Origin: Roseibium algicola
GTDB lineage: Bacteria > Pseudomonadota > Alphaproteobacteria > Rhizobiales > Stappiaceae
Reading direction: 5' to 3'
Length of the DNA stretch: 64,000 bases
Assembly: GCF_001999245.1 (NCBI RefSeq)
Contig: NZ_CP019630.1
Coordinates: forward strand, 1,054,001 to 1,118,000
Shown piece by piece: positions 9,207-17,261 of this stretch. Numbering within the stretch: position 1 is the stretch's first letter; every line of letters starts with the position of its first letter. The notes below the pieces were generated by a model. It worked only from the letters and a program-made list of their open reading frames with translations, was not told the DNA's origin and made no database searches. The position numbers were made by a program, and so were the translations under genes.

Positions 9207-10094
9207 CTAGCCCATCTGGCGCAAGGCCTGCAGCACCTGACCGGCCGCACCTTTGCCCCGGCTTGCCGGAAGGGCCCACAGGCAGATCTGACGCTGTAGC
9301 GGGACAACTGCTGCAAGAGGCGCCACCAGGGTGCCGGCGGCAAGCTGATCTGCGACAAGTGAGCGATGCGCCATCAGAACGCCTGCGCCGTTCAGTGCTT
9401 CTTCGACCGCAAGAGCATAAAGCGAGAAGACAGGTCCGCGTGGCGCAAACCCCTCGCCCGGCATAGCTTCATCCGCCCATATCCGCCAATCGTCTGCCCA
9501 GGCCGTGTCCGTCAGACAAACCGCCTCTTTCAGATCACCAGGCTGCTTGAGCGCCTTTGCAAGCGCCGGTGTGCAGACCGGCAGCAATTCGTCTCCCGAA
9601 AACGCGATCCCGTTGTCCGGAAGGCTGTCGCAGTAGAACAGGCAGAGATCGAATGGCACCCGCTTCAGGTTCGGCGGTGTTTCAAGGGCTGTGACCGAAA
9701 TGTCGATCTCCGGCAACTTCTCGCGTAGCTGCGGCAGTCTGGGGGCCAGCCAAAGCTGCGCCAGCGCCGGCAGGGCCGCGATGTGTATCCTGCCGGGCGC
9801 AGCATCACGCCTCAGGTCGCGCACCGCAGTTCCAAGCTGGTCGAATGCGGCGACAAAACCCGGCAGTGCCCGCTGACCAGCGGCCGTCAGGCGGACCCCC
9901 TTGGCATGCCGCACGAACAGGGCCGCCCCGATCTCCTGCTCCAGCGCCTTGATCTGCGCTGCTACGGCTCCGGGTGTAACCTGCAGTTCCGCCGCGGCCT
10001 GTGCAAACCCACCGAGGCGCGCGGACGCTTCGAACGCTCTCAGTGCGTTCAGCGAAGGCAGTCTGGGGACGGGAGGAGCTACCGACATCTGCAA
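9207..10094 (-). CDS. LysR-family transcriptional regulator (GcvA-like)
   Basis: 295-residue LysR protein. A winged helix-turn-helix at residues 12-72 (LNALRAFEASARLGGFAQAA... then GAVAAQIKALE) is followed by a periplasmic-binding-like effector domain. The N-terminal phrase resembles the GcvA subgroup. It is transcribed divergently from a serine hydroxymethyltransferase-like gene across a 95-base gap that contains a 15-base palindrome. This is the usual layout for a LysR regulator and its target. Confidence 0.9.
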   Translation of the reverse strand: MQMSVAPPVPRLPSLNALRAFEASARLGGFAQAAAELQVTPGAVAAQIKALEQEIGAALFVRHAKGVRLTAAGQRALPGFVAAFDQLGTAVRDLRRDAAPGRIHIAALPALAQLWLAPRLPQLREKLPEIDISVTALETPPNLKRVPFDLCLFYCDSLPDNGIAFSGDELLPVCTPALAKALKQPGDLKEAVCLTDTAWADDWRIWADEAMPGEGFAPRGPVFSLYALAVEEALNGAGVLMAHRSLVADQLAAGTLVAPLAAVVPLQRQICLWALPASRGKGAAGQVLQALRQMG

Positions 10095-10154
10095 GGCCTA
10101 TTTTTTCTAGCCCTTGAATTTCTAAAATCTGATTTGCGCGAACACAAGCGGAGA

Positions 10155-10169
10155 TGGACACTTTGTCCA
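10155..10169. promoter_or_regulatory. Candidate LysR operator
   Basis: TGGACA-CTT-TGTCCA is a perfect 6+3+6 palindrome in the 95-base gap between the divergent LysR and PLP-enzyme genes, 20 bases before the latter's ATG. Position and symmetry suggest an operator. LysR sites often have a T-N11-A core, and this has T at 10155 but lies close to the start codon, so repression is as likely as activation. Confidence 0.4.
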
Positions 10170-10189
10170 AATAGAACCGGAGTTCCGAC

Positions 10190-11512
10190 ATGACCGCGCA
10201 AGACAAATGCCCCTGGCTCCCCGCTGTGGCTGCCACCCGTATCGACGAGATCACCCAGGCAACTTCGCCTCTCGGATCCGAAGCAATTGCCGCGCGCGTC
10301 GAAGCGCTGGCCGAGGCCAACAGGACCATCCACGAGAAAGACTGCTTCAATCTCAACCCCGCGACCAACGTGATGAACCCGCGCGCCGAAGCCTTGCTGG
10401 CAAGCGGCATGGGGTCCCGTCCCTCGCTCGGCTACCCGGGTGACAAATATGAGATGGGCCTCGAAGCCATCGAGGAAATCGAGGTGATCGCAGCGAACCT
10501 TGCCTGCGAAATCTTCCAGTCGGCTTATGCGGAAATCCGGGTCGCCTCGGGCGCGCTGGCAAATCTTTATGCATTCATGGCAACCACAAAGCCGGGCGAC
10601 GCCATCATCGCACCGCCTGCGTCCGTCGGTGGCCACGTCACTCACCATGCGCCGGGCTGTGCCGGTCTTTATGGCCTGGATATCCACGAAGCACCGGTCG
10701 ATGCCGGCGGCTACACGATCGATCTGGAAGGTCTGCGCGCCCTGGCCCTGAAGGTTCGGCCGAAGCTGATTACCATCGGCATGAGCCTCAACCTGTTCCC
10801 GCACCCGGTAAAAGAAATTCGGGCCATCGCCGATGAAGTCGGCGCCTTTGTCCTGTTCGATGCAGCCCATCAGTGTGGCATGATTGCCGGTGGCGTCTTT
10901 TCCGACCCGCTGTCGGAAGGCGCACATCTCATGACCATGAGCACTTACAAGAGCCTGGGGGGTCCCGCTGGCGGGCTGATCGTCAGCAATGATCAGGATC
11001 TTGCCCACAAGCTCGACAAGATTGCCTTTCCAGGGCTGACAGCCAACTTTGACGTTGCAAAGTCTGCCGCGCTCGCCATCACCCTTCTGGATTGGCGCGA
11101 TTTCGGCAAGGCCTACGCTGCCGAAATGGCCGCCAGCGCCGGTGCGCTCGCCGCTGGTCTCGAAGCAGAGGGAATGCCGGTGTTCACTACCGCCAAGGGG
11201 ACAACCGCTTCACATCAGTTTGCCCTGGAAGCGGCAGCCCTCGGCGGCGGTCAGGCAGCTTCGAAGAAGCTTCGCCAGGCAGGGTTTCTGGCATGCGGAA
11301 TCGGACTGCCGATAGCTCCCGTCGCCGGTGACATGAACGGCCTGAGGTTCGGAACACCGGAACTGGTCCGTTGGGGCATGACGACGGTCGACATGCCAGA
11401 GCTGGCCAAACTGATAGCCGAAGCACTGCGATCGAACGATCCGGCAGCGATGGCAGGACGCGTGGCCAAATGGCGCCGGAGTTTCAACACGCTCCACTTC
11501 ATCCACCCTTGA
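10190..11512 (+). CDS. Serine hydroxymethyltransferase-like PLP enzyme
   Basis: 440-residue fold-type I PLP enzyme of the SHMT superfamily. Visible features are NLNPATNVMNP (compared with the NxxPSEN region of SHMT), GYPGDKYEMG, the PLP-Asp segment VLFDAAHQCG and the Schiff-base lysine in MSTYKSLGGPAGG, Lys254. The residues differ enough from housekeeping GlyA to suggest another role, for example a 2-methylserine hydroxymethyltransferase or a beta-hydroxy-amino-acid aldolase. The adjacent GcvA-like LysR gene supports amino-acid (glycine/serine-type) metabolism. ATG 10190 follows a GGAG at a suitable distance. Confidence 0.75.
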   Translation: MTAQDKCPWLPAVAATRIDEITQATSPLGSEAIAARVEALAEANRTIHEKDCFNLNPATNVMNPRAEALLASGMGSRPSLGYPGDKYEMGLEAIEEIEVIAANLACEIFQSAYAEIRVASGALANLYAFMATTKPGDAIIAPPASVGGHVTHHAPGCAGLYGLDIHEAPVDAGGYTIDLEGLRALALKVRPKLITIGMSLNLFPHPVKEIRAIADEVGAFVLFDAAHQCGMIAGGVFSDPLSEGAHLMTMSTYKSLGGPAGGLIVSNDQDLAHKLDKIAFPGLTANFDVAKSAALAITLLDWRDFGKAYAAEMAASAGALAAGLEAEGMPVFTTAKGTTASHQFALEAAALGGGQAASKKLRQAGFLACGIGLPIAPVAGDMNGLRFGTPELVRWGMTTVDMPELAKLIAEALRSNDPAAMAGRVAKWRRSFNTLHFIHP

Positions 11513-11575
11513 GAAGCGTCACTCAACCTGCAGATCGGCGGTTCTTTGTTCCGCACTCAGGACCGCCAAGCAGGA

Positions 11576-12625
11576 TCAGTTGCTTCGACGCCCCAGAACA
11601 AGTCCGGTGATGAAAGGCAGCAGCAGCACCATTCCGGTAAAGCGGGCGATCTGGTGCGCAGCCACAAAGGCGGGGTCGAGATCCAGCATGAATGCGAGCA
11701 GCGTCATCACCTCAAGTCCGCCCGGCGCATAGGCAAGCAGGGCCTGGCCAAAGGGAATGTCCACCAGTTCGGCAACGATCCACGCCCCGGCAAGCGAGGT
11801 CAGGAACGCCGCCGCAAAGGCGGCCATGGATGCGCCGAGCACGCTGAGAAACTGGCGCAGTGTCATGGACGCAAAGCGGCATCCGATGTGAGCGCCCATC
11901 ATGACAAAGCACGGCAGCACGATGTAGCCCGGCAGGACAAGGACCAAGAGGCCGGATGCATTGAGGCCGGCACTCATGAAAAACGCACCTGTCAGACCGC
12001 CCCCTGGAACTCTGGCCTTGATGGCAAGCCAGCTTGCCGCGAGGCAGAGCGGTATCCCGATCAGGAAGTCCTTGAGACCGGAGACATAAATCGTGCCGCT
12101 GCCACCGCCCGCCGGTTCTGCTGAGGACACAACGGCGAAAGGCAGCACCGCCACCAGAACGAACAGACGCAAGGACTGGCTGGAAGCGATGCGGGGAAGG
12201 TCCGCCCCTCTTTCGGTGGCGAGGGCTATGACATAGGAAAGTGCACCGGGAATGGCGCCGAAATAGGCCGTTTCCCTGGACCATTTCGCCCCGTAGTGCA
12301 GAACCGCGTAGCCCGCGAACGTGACCGCCACCATGACAGCGATCAGCATGGCCATGGACACCGGCCACTCCGCCACCCGGTCAACGATATCGGGATGGAC
12401 ACCCGCCCCCATGGAGATGCCGATCATGACGAAGAGCGCGTCTCGCAGCGGGACCGGCATGAGCGTCGGCACTTGCGCAAGCGTCGCGATGGCAACAAAG
12501 ACCATGGCGCCCGACAGCCATGCCGCGGGAAGCCCGAACAGGTTGAATGTTGCTCCTCCGGCAGCGGCAATGAGAAGTGTGACCGCAAGTCTTCCGGCGG
12601 CAGATTGAAACGAATTGGCAGGCAT
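11576..12625 (-). CDS. AbrB-family (PF05145) integral membrane protein
   Basis: 349-residue polytopic protein with about ten helices, made of two repeated halves as in the AbrB/putative ammonia monooxygenase family. The repeats show AAWLSGAMVF near residue 33 and PGGLEVMTLLAF near 300, the conserved PGG of the second half. The annotation 'ammonia monooxygenase' carried by this family is misleading, since it is a transporter-like protein. It is convergent with the PLP-enzyme gene (gap about 60 bases). Confidence 0.85.
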   Translation of the reverse strand: MPANSFQSAAGRLAVTLLIAAAGGATFNLFGLPAAWLSGAMVFVAIATLAQVPTLMPVPLRDALFVMIGISMGAGVHPDIVDRVAEWPVSMAMLIAVMVAVTFAGYAVLHYGAKWSRETAYFGAIPGALSYVIALATERGADLPRIASSQSLRLFVLVAVLPFAVVSSAEPAGGGSGTIYVSGLKDFLIGIPLCLAASWLAIKARVPGGGLTGAFFMSAGLNASGLLVLVLPGYIVLPCFVMMGAHIGCRFASMTLRQFLSVLGASMAAFAAAFLTSLAGAWIVAELVDIPFGQALLAYAPGGLEVMTLLAFMLDLDPAFVAAHQIARFTGMVLLLPFITGLVLGRRSN

Positions 12626-12725
12626 CGGGAACCGTTGAGCTTGGAATGGCTCCTTGAGCTATAAATGGATTGATCGGCCAGCGCATGGTTGATTGCATGG
12701 ATCAACATGTACGGCCTGTATTTTA

Positions 12726-13487
12726 TCAGGCGGTTGTCCCCGGCAACTGTACAGGACGGGGCTCCGTGAAAGGTTTACCCTCAATTCCTTCCAGTTCACA
12801 GGCCCTGTGTATCGCCGGGCGCATTTCCAGTTGTTCGCACAGGGCGCGCAGGTGGGGCGTCGCCGCCAGGGACCACTTGCCCTCATTACGATAGATCTGC
12901 GCCCACCTGGCACAGGCAGCAAGATAGTGGTCGAGGATGGAAAGGTCCTGTCCCAGGAGAAATGGTCCACTCCAAGTGGCAAGTTCAGTTTCCAGATGCG
13001 CGAAACTGCCGGCGATCCGGCGGGTCAGCCCAGCGTGAAGGCTCAAGGCCGTCTCCGGTTCGCGAACGTATCTTTCCGGCTTGAAGGAGATCCGAAGGTC
13101 GGAATGCAGGGTGTTTGAGAGAAAAAACAGCCATTTCAGAAATCGACCGCGCTGTGGAGAGGCCAGCCCCGGGGCCAGACGGCCGTGCGTATCTGCCAGA
13201 TGCAGAGCGATCGCGGCGGTTTCGAACATGGGGGCATCCTGACCCGGCACTTCCAGAACCGGGATCAAACCTTGAGGATTGAGCCGCCGATATGCTTCCG
13301 AATTCTGTTCGGAGATCAACCTGTCAACAGCCACGTAGTCATAGGGCAGACCCAGTTCTTCCAATATCATCCTGACAATGAAATTGGCGCTGTCAGGCGA
13401 ACCGTGCAGGCGATAGCGCTCCAGACCCTCAGGTTTCCGGGTCGGTTCAGTTGCGGCAAGCAAATCGGTCACCCCACAGCTCTCCAT
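12726..13487 (-). CDS. Glutathione S-transferase family protein
   Basis: 253-residue GST. The thioredoxin-like N-terminal domain starts near residue 25 (YRLHGSPDSANFIVRMIL), includes the cis-Pro segment GLIPVLEVPG and ends with FETAAIALHLAD, the E-[ST]-x-A glutathione-binding pattern. An all-helical C-terminal domain follows. The first 20 or so residues are an unusual extension; no better in-frame ATG is available. The gene is divergent from hemN, with 77 bases between the two starts. Confidence 0.88.
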   Translation of the reverse strand: MESCGVTDLLAATEPTRKPEGLERYRLHGSPDSANFIVRMILEELGLPYDYVAVDRLISEQNSEAYRRLNPQGLIPVLEVPGQDAPMFETAAIALHLADTHGRLAPGLASPQRGRFLKWLFFLSNTLHSDLRISFKPERYVREPETALSLHAGLTRRIAGSFAHLETELATWSGPFLLGQDLSILDHYLAACARWAQIYRNEGKWSLAATPHLRALCEQLEMRPAIHRACELEGIEGKPFTEPRPVQLPGTTA

Positions 13488-13516
13488 CGAATTGCGTGTC
13501 TTTCAAACGACTGGAC

Positions 13517-13530
13517 TTGAGCGATATCAA
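13517..13530 (+). promoter_or_regulatory. FNR/FixK box of hemN
   Basis: TTGAGCGATATCAA matches TTGAT-N4-ATCAA at nine of ten fixed positions. It lies 35 bases before the hemN ATG and is positioned to control hemN, although it is also within reach of the divergent GST gene. With a -41.5 spacing the transcript would begin almost at the start codon, so activation of a very short leader, or a different spacing, must be considered. Confidence 0.75.
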
Positions 13531-13564
13531 GGCACGACCGGGCGAAGGACGGATAGATCGACAC

Positions 13565-14938
13565 ATGATGAAAGATCCGCTCTCCTACGCCATGCGCAAC
13601 GTACCGCGCTATACAAGTTATCCGACAGCACCGCATTTTCATGACGGCGTAACGGCCGGCGTTTATGCGGACTGGCTCAAGGCGCTTTCGCCGCAGGACT
13701 CGCTTTCGCTGTACCTGCATGTCCCCTATTGCCGTGAGCTCTGCCATTATTGCGGCTGCCATACCAAGGCGACCCGTCAGGATGCGCCGCTCAAGGCCTA
13801 TGCAGCGACACTCGGCCAGGAAATCAATCTGGTTGCCGGGCACATGCCGAATGCCGGTCCTGTCCGGCACATTCACTGGGGCGGCGGCACACCCAGCCTT
13901 CTGCCACGGCAGAGCCTGATCGACCTCACCGGCCTGATGCGTGTCAATTTCGACCTTGCACCGGACCTGGAACATGCCATCGAACTCGATCCGAGGCTTG
14001 TTACGGAACAGCTCGCCGAGACGCTGGCCATCATCGGAGTGAACCGGGCCAGCCTTGGCGTTCAGGACTTTGATCCCGACGTTCAAAAGGCCATCGGCCG
14101 TCTTCAGCCCTACAGGGTCGTCAAACAGGCCGTAGAGTTTCTGACAGCAGCCGGTGTCACCGCACTCAATTTCGACCTGATGTACGGATTGCCCGGCCAG
14201 TCGCCGGAAACGATACTCGATACGGTGGAAAAGACGCTCTCGCTGGCACCCGGGCGCATTGCCCTGTTCGGCTATGCCCATGTGCCCTGGATGCGCAAGC
14301 ACCAGCGCCTGATTGACGAAAGCACCTTGCCGAATGCCGCCGAACGGCTGGCCCTTGCGGACCTCGCCCGCGCGGAACTGCTCAAGGCCGGTTATGTCGC
14401 CATCGGGCTAGATCATTTTGCCTGGCCGGACGACAGCATGGCCATCGCCCTTTCGGACGGCTCCTTGAAGCGCAATTTCCAGGGCTATACGACGGACCAG
14501 GGCGAACAACTCGTTGGCTTCGGCGTCTCCTCCATCGGACGTCTGTCTGCCGGTTATATTCAGAACATGTCTGATGTCGGCAACTGGCGCCGGGCAATAA
14601 TGGCGAGCGAATTGCCGGTATCCAAGGGCTTGGCGCTTTCTGCCGACGACCGTTTGCGGGCACGGATCATCGAAGAGCTGATGACCAACTATGCCTGCGA
14701 TCTCGTACCGGCCTGCCGCGCTTTCGGCCTGCCGACAAGTCACTTGAACGATGCTTTCGATGCCTTGCAAGACCTGGCCGCCGACGGCCTGGTCCGTCTG
14801 GAAGTAGGCAATGAAACTGCCAGGGTTGAAGTGACTGAGGCCGGACGGCCCTACGTACGTCTCGCAGCTGCAGCCTTTGACGCCTACCTGGCGGCGAGCC
14901 AGGCAAGTGGCAAGGCCCGGCATTCTGCCGCGGTTTGA
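13565..14938 (+). CDS. hemN: Oxygen-independent coproporphyrinogen III oxidase
   Basis: Radical-SAM enzyme that converts coproporphyrinogen III to protoporphyrinogen IX without O2 in heme synthesis. It has 457 residues from ATG 13565; a second ATG follows at once at 13568. The 4Fe-4S cluster motif is HVPYCRELCHYCGC, with Cys56, Cys60 and Cys63 in CX3CX2C. HWGGGTPSLL and LNFDLMYGLPGQ are further family signatures, and the HemN C-terminal domain is complete. The open frame extends upstream to 13451 but would swallow the FixK box, so the later start is chosen. It supplies heme when oxygen is scarce, together with cbb3 oxidase. Confidence 0.95.
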   Translation: MMKDPLSYAMRNVPRYTSYPTAPHFHDGVTAGVYADWLKALSPQDSLSLYLHVPYCRELCHYCGCHTKATRQDAPLKAYAATLGQEINLVAGHMPNAGPVRHIHWGGGTPSLLPRQSLIDLTGLMRVNFDLAPDLEHAIELDPRLVTEQLAETLAIIGVNRASLGVQDFDPDVQKAIGRLQPYRVVKQAVEFLTAAGVTALNFDLMYGLPGQSPETILDTVEKTLSLAPGRIALFGYAHVPWMRKHQRLIDESTLPNAAERLALADLARAELLKAGYVAIGLDHFAWPDDSMAIALSDGSLKRNFQGYTTDQGEQLVGFGVSSIGRLSAGYIQNMSDVGNWRRAIMASELPVSKGLALSADDRLRARIIEELMTNYACDLVPACRAFGLPTSHLNDAFDALQDLAADGLVRLEVGNETARVEVTEAGRPYVRLAAAAFDAYLAASQASGKARHSAAV

Positions 14939-14947
14939 AGAAAATGA

Positions 14948-14968
14948 CCCCGAGGCGAGACCTCGGGG
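14948..14968. terminator. Hairpin after hemN
   Basis: CCCCGAGG-CGAGA-CCTCGGGG, a perfect 8-bp stem 10 bases after the hemN stop. No T-run follows on the plus strand, while a T-rich stretch follows on the minus strand. It may work for either of the convergent genes hemN and the FixK gene. Confidence 0.6.
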
Positions 14969-15017
14969 CCGAATACCAAACTTGCCAGCTTACGGATCGC
15001 CGAAGATCGACAACAAA

Positions 15018-15044
15018 AAAGGGCCGCCAAAATCGCAGCCCTTT
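15018..15044 (-). terminator. Terminator of the FixK-type gene
   Basis: Read on the minus strand: AAAGGGC, a 13-base loop, GCCCTTT and then further T residues (T-run 15015-15020). It lies about 25 bases after the FixK-type stop codon. Confidence 0.75.
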
Positions 15045-15068
15045 CCAAGTCGACTATAAAGCAACGGA

Positions 15069-15782
15069 TCAGTGCATACCAGTCATCTGACAGAGGCTGC
15101 AGACCTTGTTGAGATGGATCTGATCGGCGCGGTCGACGCGGATAACGCCCCGGCGTTTCAGATCGGACACAACGCGGCTGACAGTCTCGATGGTCAGACC
15201 CAGATAGTCGGCGATTTCCTGCCGGGTCATGTGCAGTCTCAGGTCGAACCCGTCGTCGCTGTCGTCAATCGGCCCAACGCAGCCGACACCACCGCGATCC
15301 GGAACGAGATGCATCAGAAAGCTTGCAACCCTTTCGACGGCAGACTTGCGGCCGAGCAGAACCGCATGCTCGTGCAGCACGCGCATCTGGTTGGTCAGGC
15401 ATCTGGTGAGCGTGCGCTGAAGCGCATCGGAACGTTCGACCTGCTTCAGATCGATTTCCTGAATTTCGGCATTGGTGAGTGTTTCGGCGGTGCAGTCGTT
15501 CTCGTCACTGCCGGCGAGACCGAAAATGTCACCGGGACGAAGGACTTCGACAACCTGGCGGCGTCCGTCCGGCAGCAGCTTGTAAAGCATCACCGAGCCC
15601 TTCACCAACTCATAGAGCCGCTTTGCGGGATCGCCTTCGTAATAGATCACCGCATGGGTGTCGTATTGGACAGCCTTGCCGCCAAATTCCGAAAACGATG
15701 TCTTGCTGGGTGTGCAGATGGGAGCACCTGTCATTCTTGGTGCTGCGCCCTGGCCGGGGGTACCCGCGTCGAAATAAGCCAT
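15069..15782 (-). CDS. fixK: FixK-type Crp/Fnr-family regulator
   Basis: 237-residue Crp/Fnr protein: cyclic-nucleotide-fold domain about 35-150, dimer helix, then a helix-turn-helix (MTRQEIADYLGLTIETVSR). The recognition helix has E-x-x-SR, which specifies TTGAT half-sites, matching the boxes before ccoN and hemN. The N-terminus has only one Cys (Cys23), not the cysteine cluster of O2-sensing FNR, so FixK function is more likely than direct O2 sensing. Cys228 and Cys231 form a CSLC pair near the C-terminus. ATG 15782 follows AAGGAGGG; upstream codons open in frame to 15953 are not credible. Neighbours are an orphan receiver, fixJ and fixL. Confidence 0.9.
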   Translation of the reverse strand: MAYFDAGTPGQGAAPRMTGAPICTPSKTSFSEFGGKAVQYDTHAVIYYEGDPAKRLYELVKGSVMLYKLLPDGRRQVVEVLRPGDIFGLAGSDENDCTAETLTNAEIQEIDLKQVERSDALQRTLTRCLTNQMRVLHEHAVLLGRKSAVERVASFLMHLVPDRGGVGCVGPIDDSDDGFDLRLHMTRQEIADYLGLTIETVSRVVSDLKRRGVIRVDRADQIHLNKVCSLCQMTGMH

Positions 15783-16137
15783 ATGTCCCTCCTTCGTGCC
15801 TGTGGCACGGCCTTCATTTGCTACGTCAGCGGGTGATCTCCATTCCTTGGTGCTTCCATTTCCGCACCGCTCGAAAAATCGACCACTGCTTGCAGGTGTC
15901 CCGTCCGACACCCCGCAGCTTGCAGGATGCACTCTAAAACGCGGAGTGCACACAACGTAATTCGGTCGACTGCGTAAGATAAACTACATATGAGCCGTAA
16001 CGACGCAGCCGACTAAGGTCTAATCAGGCCGGGACCGACTGCGCGTTTCGGGCGCGCGAAGCCAACGCCCGCCAAAATCGGCAGCGCTCAATCTCGCACA
16101 CTCAATTTTCTGAAATTGGGTCAAGCAGGAGGAGAGA
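15783..16137 (-). other. Upstream region of the FixK-type gene
   Basis: About 355 bases between the orphan receiver gene and the FixK-type gene without a supported gene. It should hold the FixK promoter; a candidate FixJ site is noted at 15971-15990. No FNR box was found here, so autoregulation by a consensus site is not supported. Confidence 0.6.
15971..15990 (-). promoter_or_regulatory. Candidate FixJ-binding site
   Basis: On the minus strand TATGTAGTTTATCTTACGCA contains a GTAGTTT core and a TTACG element, resembling rhizobial FixJ sites of the TACGTAGTTT type. It lies about 190 bases upstream of the FixK-type ATG. The match is by eye and loose. Confidence 0.35.
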
Positions 16138-16494
16138 TCAGATGATCGCCTTCTGAGCCATGGCCGCCGTCAGCATGTCTATCGACAGCGGTTTCCTCAG
16201 GACCTTGAGCCCCGGAAGCTCTCGAATTTGCTGCAACAGGTTCACTCTCGACTTGCCGGAAATGGCAAGGATGCTCGGAGGTGTTGGCAGGCCCATGAGT
16301 TCACGAACAACATCCGTGCCGCATCTGTCGGGAAGGCCGATGTCCACGATAACCCAATCGTCCGACGAAGGAATACCGCCGGCGAAAAAACTCTCCGCAT
16401 CTTTGTAAGTTATCGGATGATGATCGAGATCTTCGAGCGCAATCGCCAATGCATCGGCGACTGCTTCATCATCTTCAACAATGTGAACAACCAC
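16138..16494 (-). CDS. Orphan single-domain response regulator
   Basis: 118-residue protein consisting only of a receiver domain: acidic pair VEDDE near residues 7-10, phosphoacceptor Asp51 in VIVDIGLPD, Ser/Thr in ILAISGKS and the conserved lysine in VLRKPLS. It has no output domain. It starts with GTG after GAGGATC and lies between fixJ and the FixK-type gene on the same strand, 142 bases after fixJ. It probably acts as a phosphate sink or connector for FixL, or binds a partner protein. Confidence 0.85.
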   Translation of the reverse strand: MVVHIVEDDEAVADALAIALEDLDHHPITYKDAESFFAGGIPSSDDWVIVDIGLPDRCGTDVVRELMGLPTPPSILAISGKSRVNLLQQIRELPGLKVLRKPLSIDMLTAAMAQKAII

Positions 16495-16636
16495 GAATGT
16501 AGATCCTCAAAGCCTGCCCCCAGCGCAGACGATCAATCATACATACGCGATATTTTGCTTGCCGGATGTACGCAGAAATACGTTTCGGCATGCCGGTCAT
16601 CCGGAAATGCATTCCAGCCGTTCACCTGAACCCGGC

Positions 16637-17257
16637 TTATCCCGAGGCGGAGTGGCCCAAAACAATGCGAACGAGATCCGCCGCATTGCGTGCACCCAGT
16701 TTTTCCATGATCCGCGCCCGGTGCACTTCCACCGTTCTCGGACTGATTCCAAGAGTGCGGCCGGCTTCCTTGTTGGAAGCTCCGTCGGTGATTTCCTTCA
16801 GGACTTCCAGCTCACGGCGGGTCAGCAGATCCGCTCCCTGGAAAGAGGCCGTGACGACCTCGTCCTGACGCTGCTTGGTGATGGCGATGCTTTCCTTCAC
16901 CCGCTCCAGGACGGTTTCAGCGGAAAACGGTTTCTCCACGAAGTCAAAGGCGCCGTTGCGGATGGCTTCAACAGCCATCGGAATGTCACCCTGGCCGGAA
17001 ATGATGAAGATCGGCGCCGGATAGTGTTCGGCATTCAGCGCCTTGAGAATCTCGATGCCGGAGCGCCCAGGCATATGGACATCCAGCATGACACAGGCAG
17101 GAACAGCCTTGCTTGCAGACTGCACGAAAGTGTCGCCATCCGAGAAGGTTTCGACCACATAGCCTTCCATATTGAAAAGCACCGACAGCGCGTCGCGCAC
17201 CGCCGGATCATCATCAACGATGTATATGGCCTCCGCGTCAGCTTTCATGTCCATCAC
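16637..17257 (-). CDS. fixJ: FixJ, oxygen-responsive response regulator
   Basis: 206-residue two-domain regulator. The receiver has DDDPAVRDAL at the acidic pocket, phosphoacceptor Asp59 in VMLDVHMPG, ISGQGDI and the lysine in FVEKPFS. A linker of about 20 residues follows, then a LuxR/FixJ-type helix-turn-helix (LTRRELEVLKEI...SNKEAGRTLGISPRTVEVHR). It starts four bases after the fixL stop, so both are cotranscribed. When phosphorylated by FixL under low O2 it should activate the FixK-type gene 1 kb downstream. Confidence 0.93.
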   Translation of the reverse strand: MMDMKADAEAIYIVDDDPAVRDALSVLFNMEGYVVETFSDGDTFVQSASKAVPACVMLDVHMPGRSGIEILKALNAEHYPAPIFIISGQGDIPMAVEAIRNGAFDFVEKPFSAETVLERVKESIAITKQRQDEVVTASFQGADLLTRRELEVLKEITDGASNKEAGRTLGISPRTVEVHRARIMEKLGARNAADLVRIVLGHSASG

Positions 17258-17261
17258 TTCC

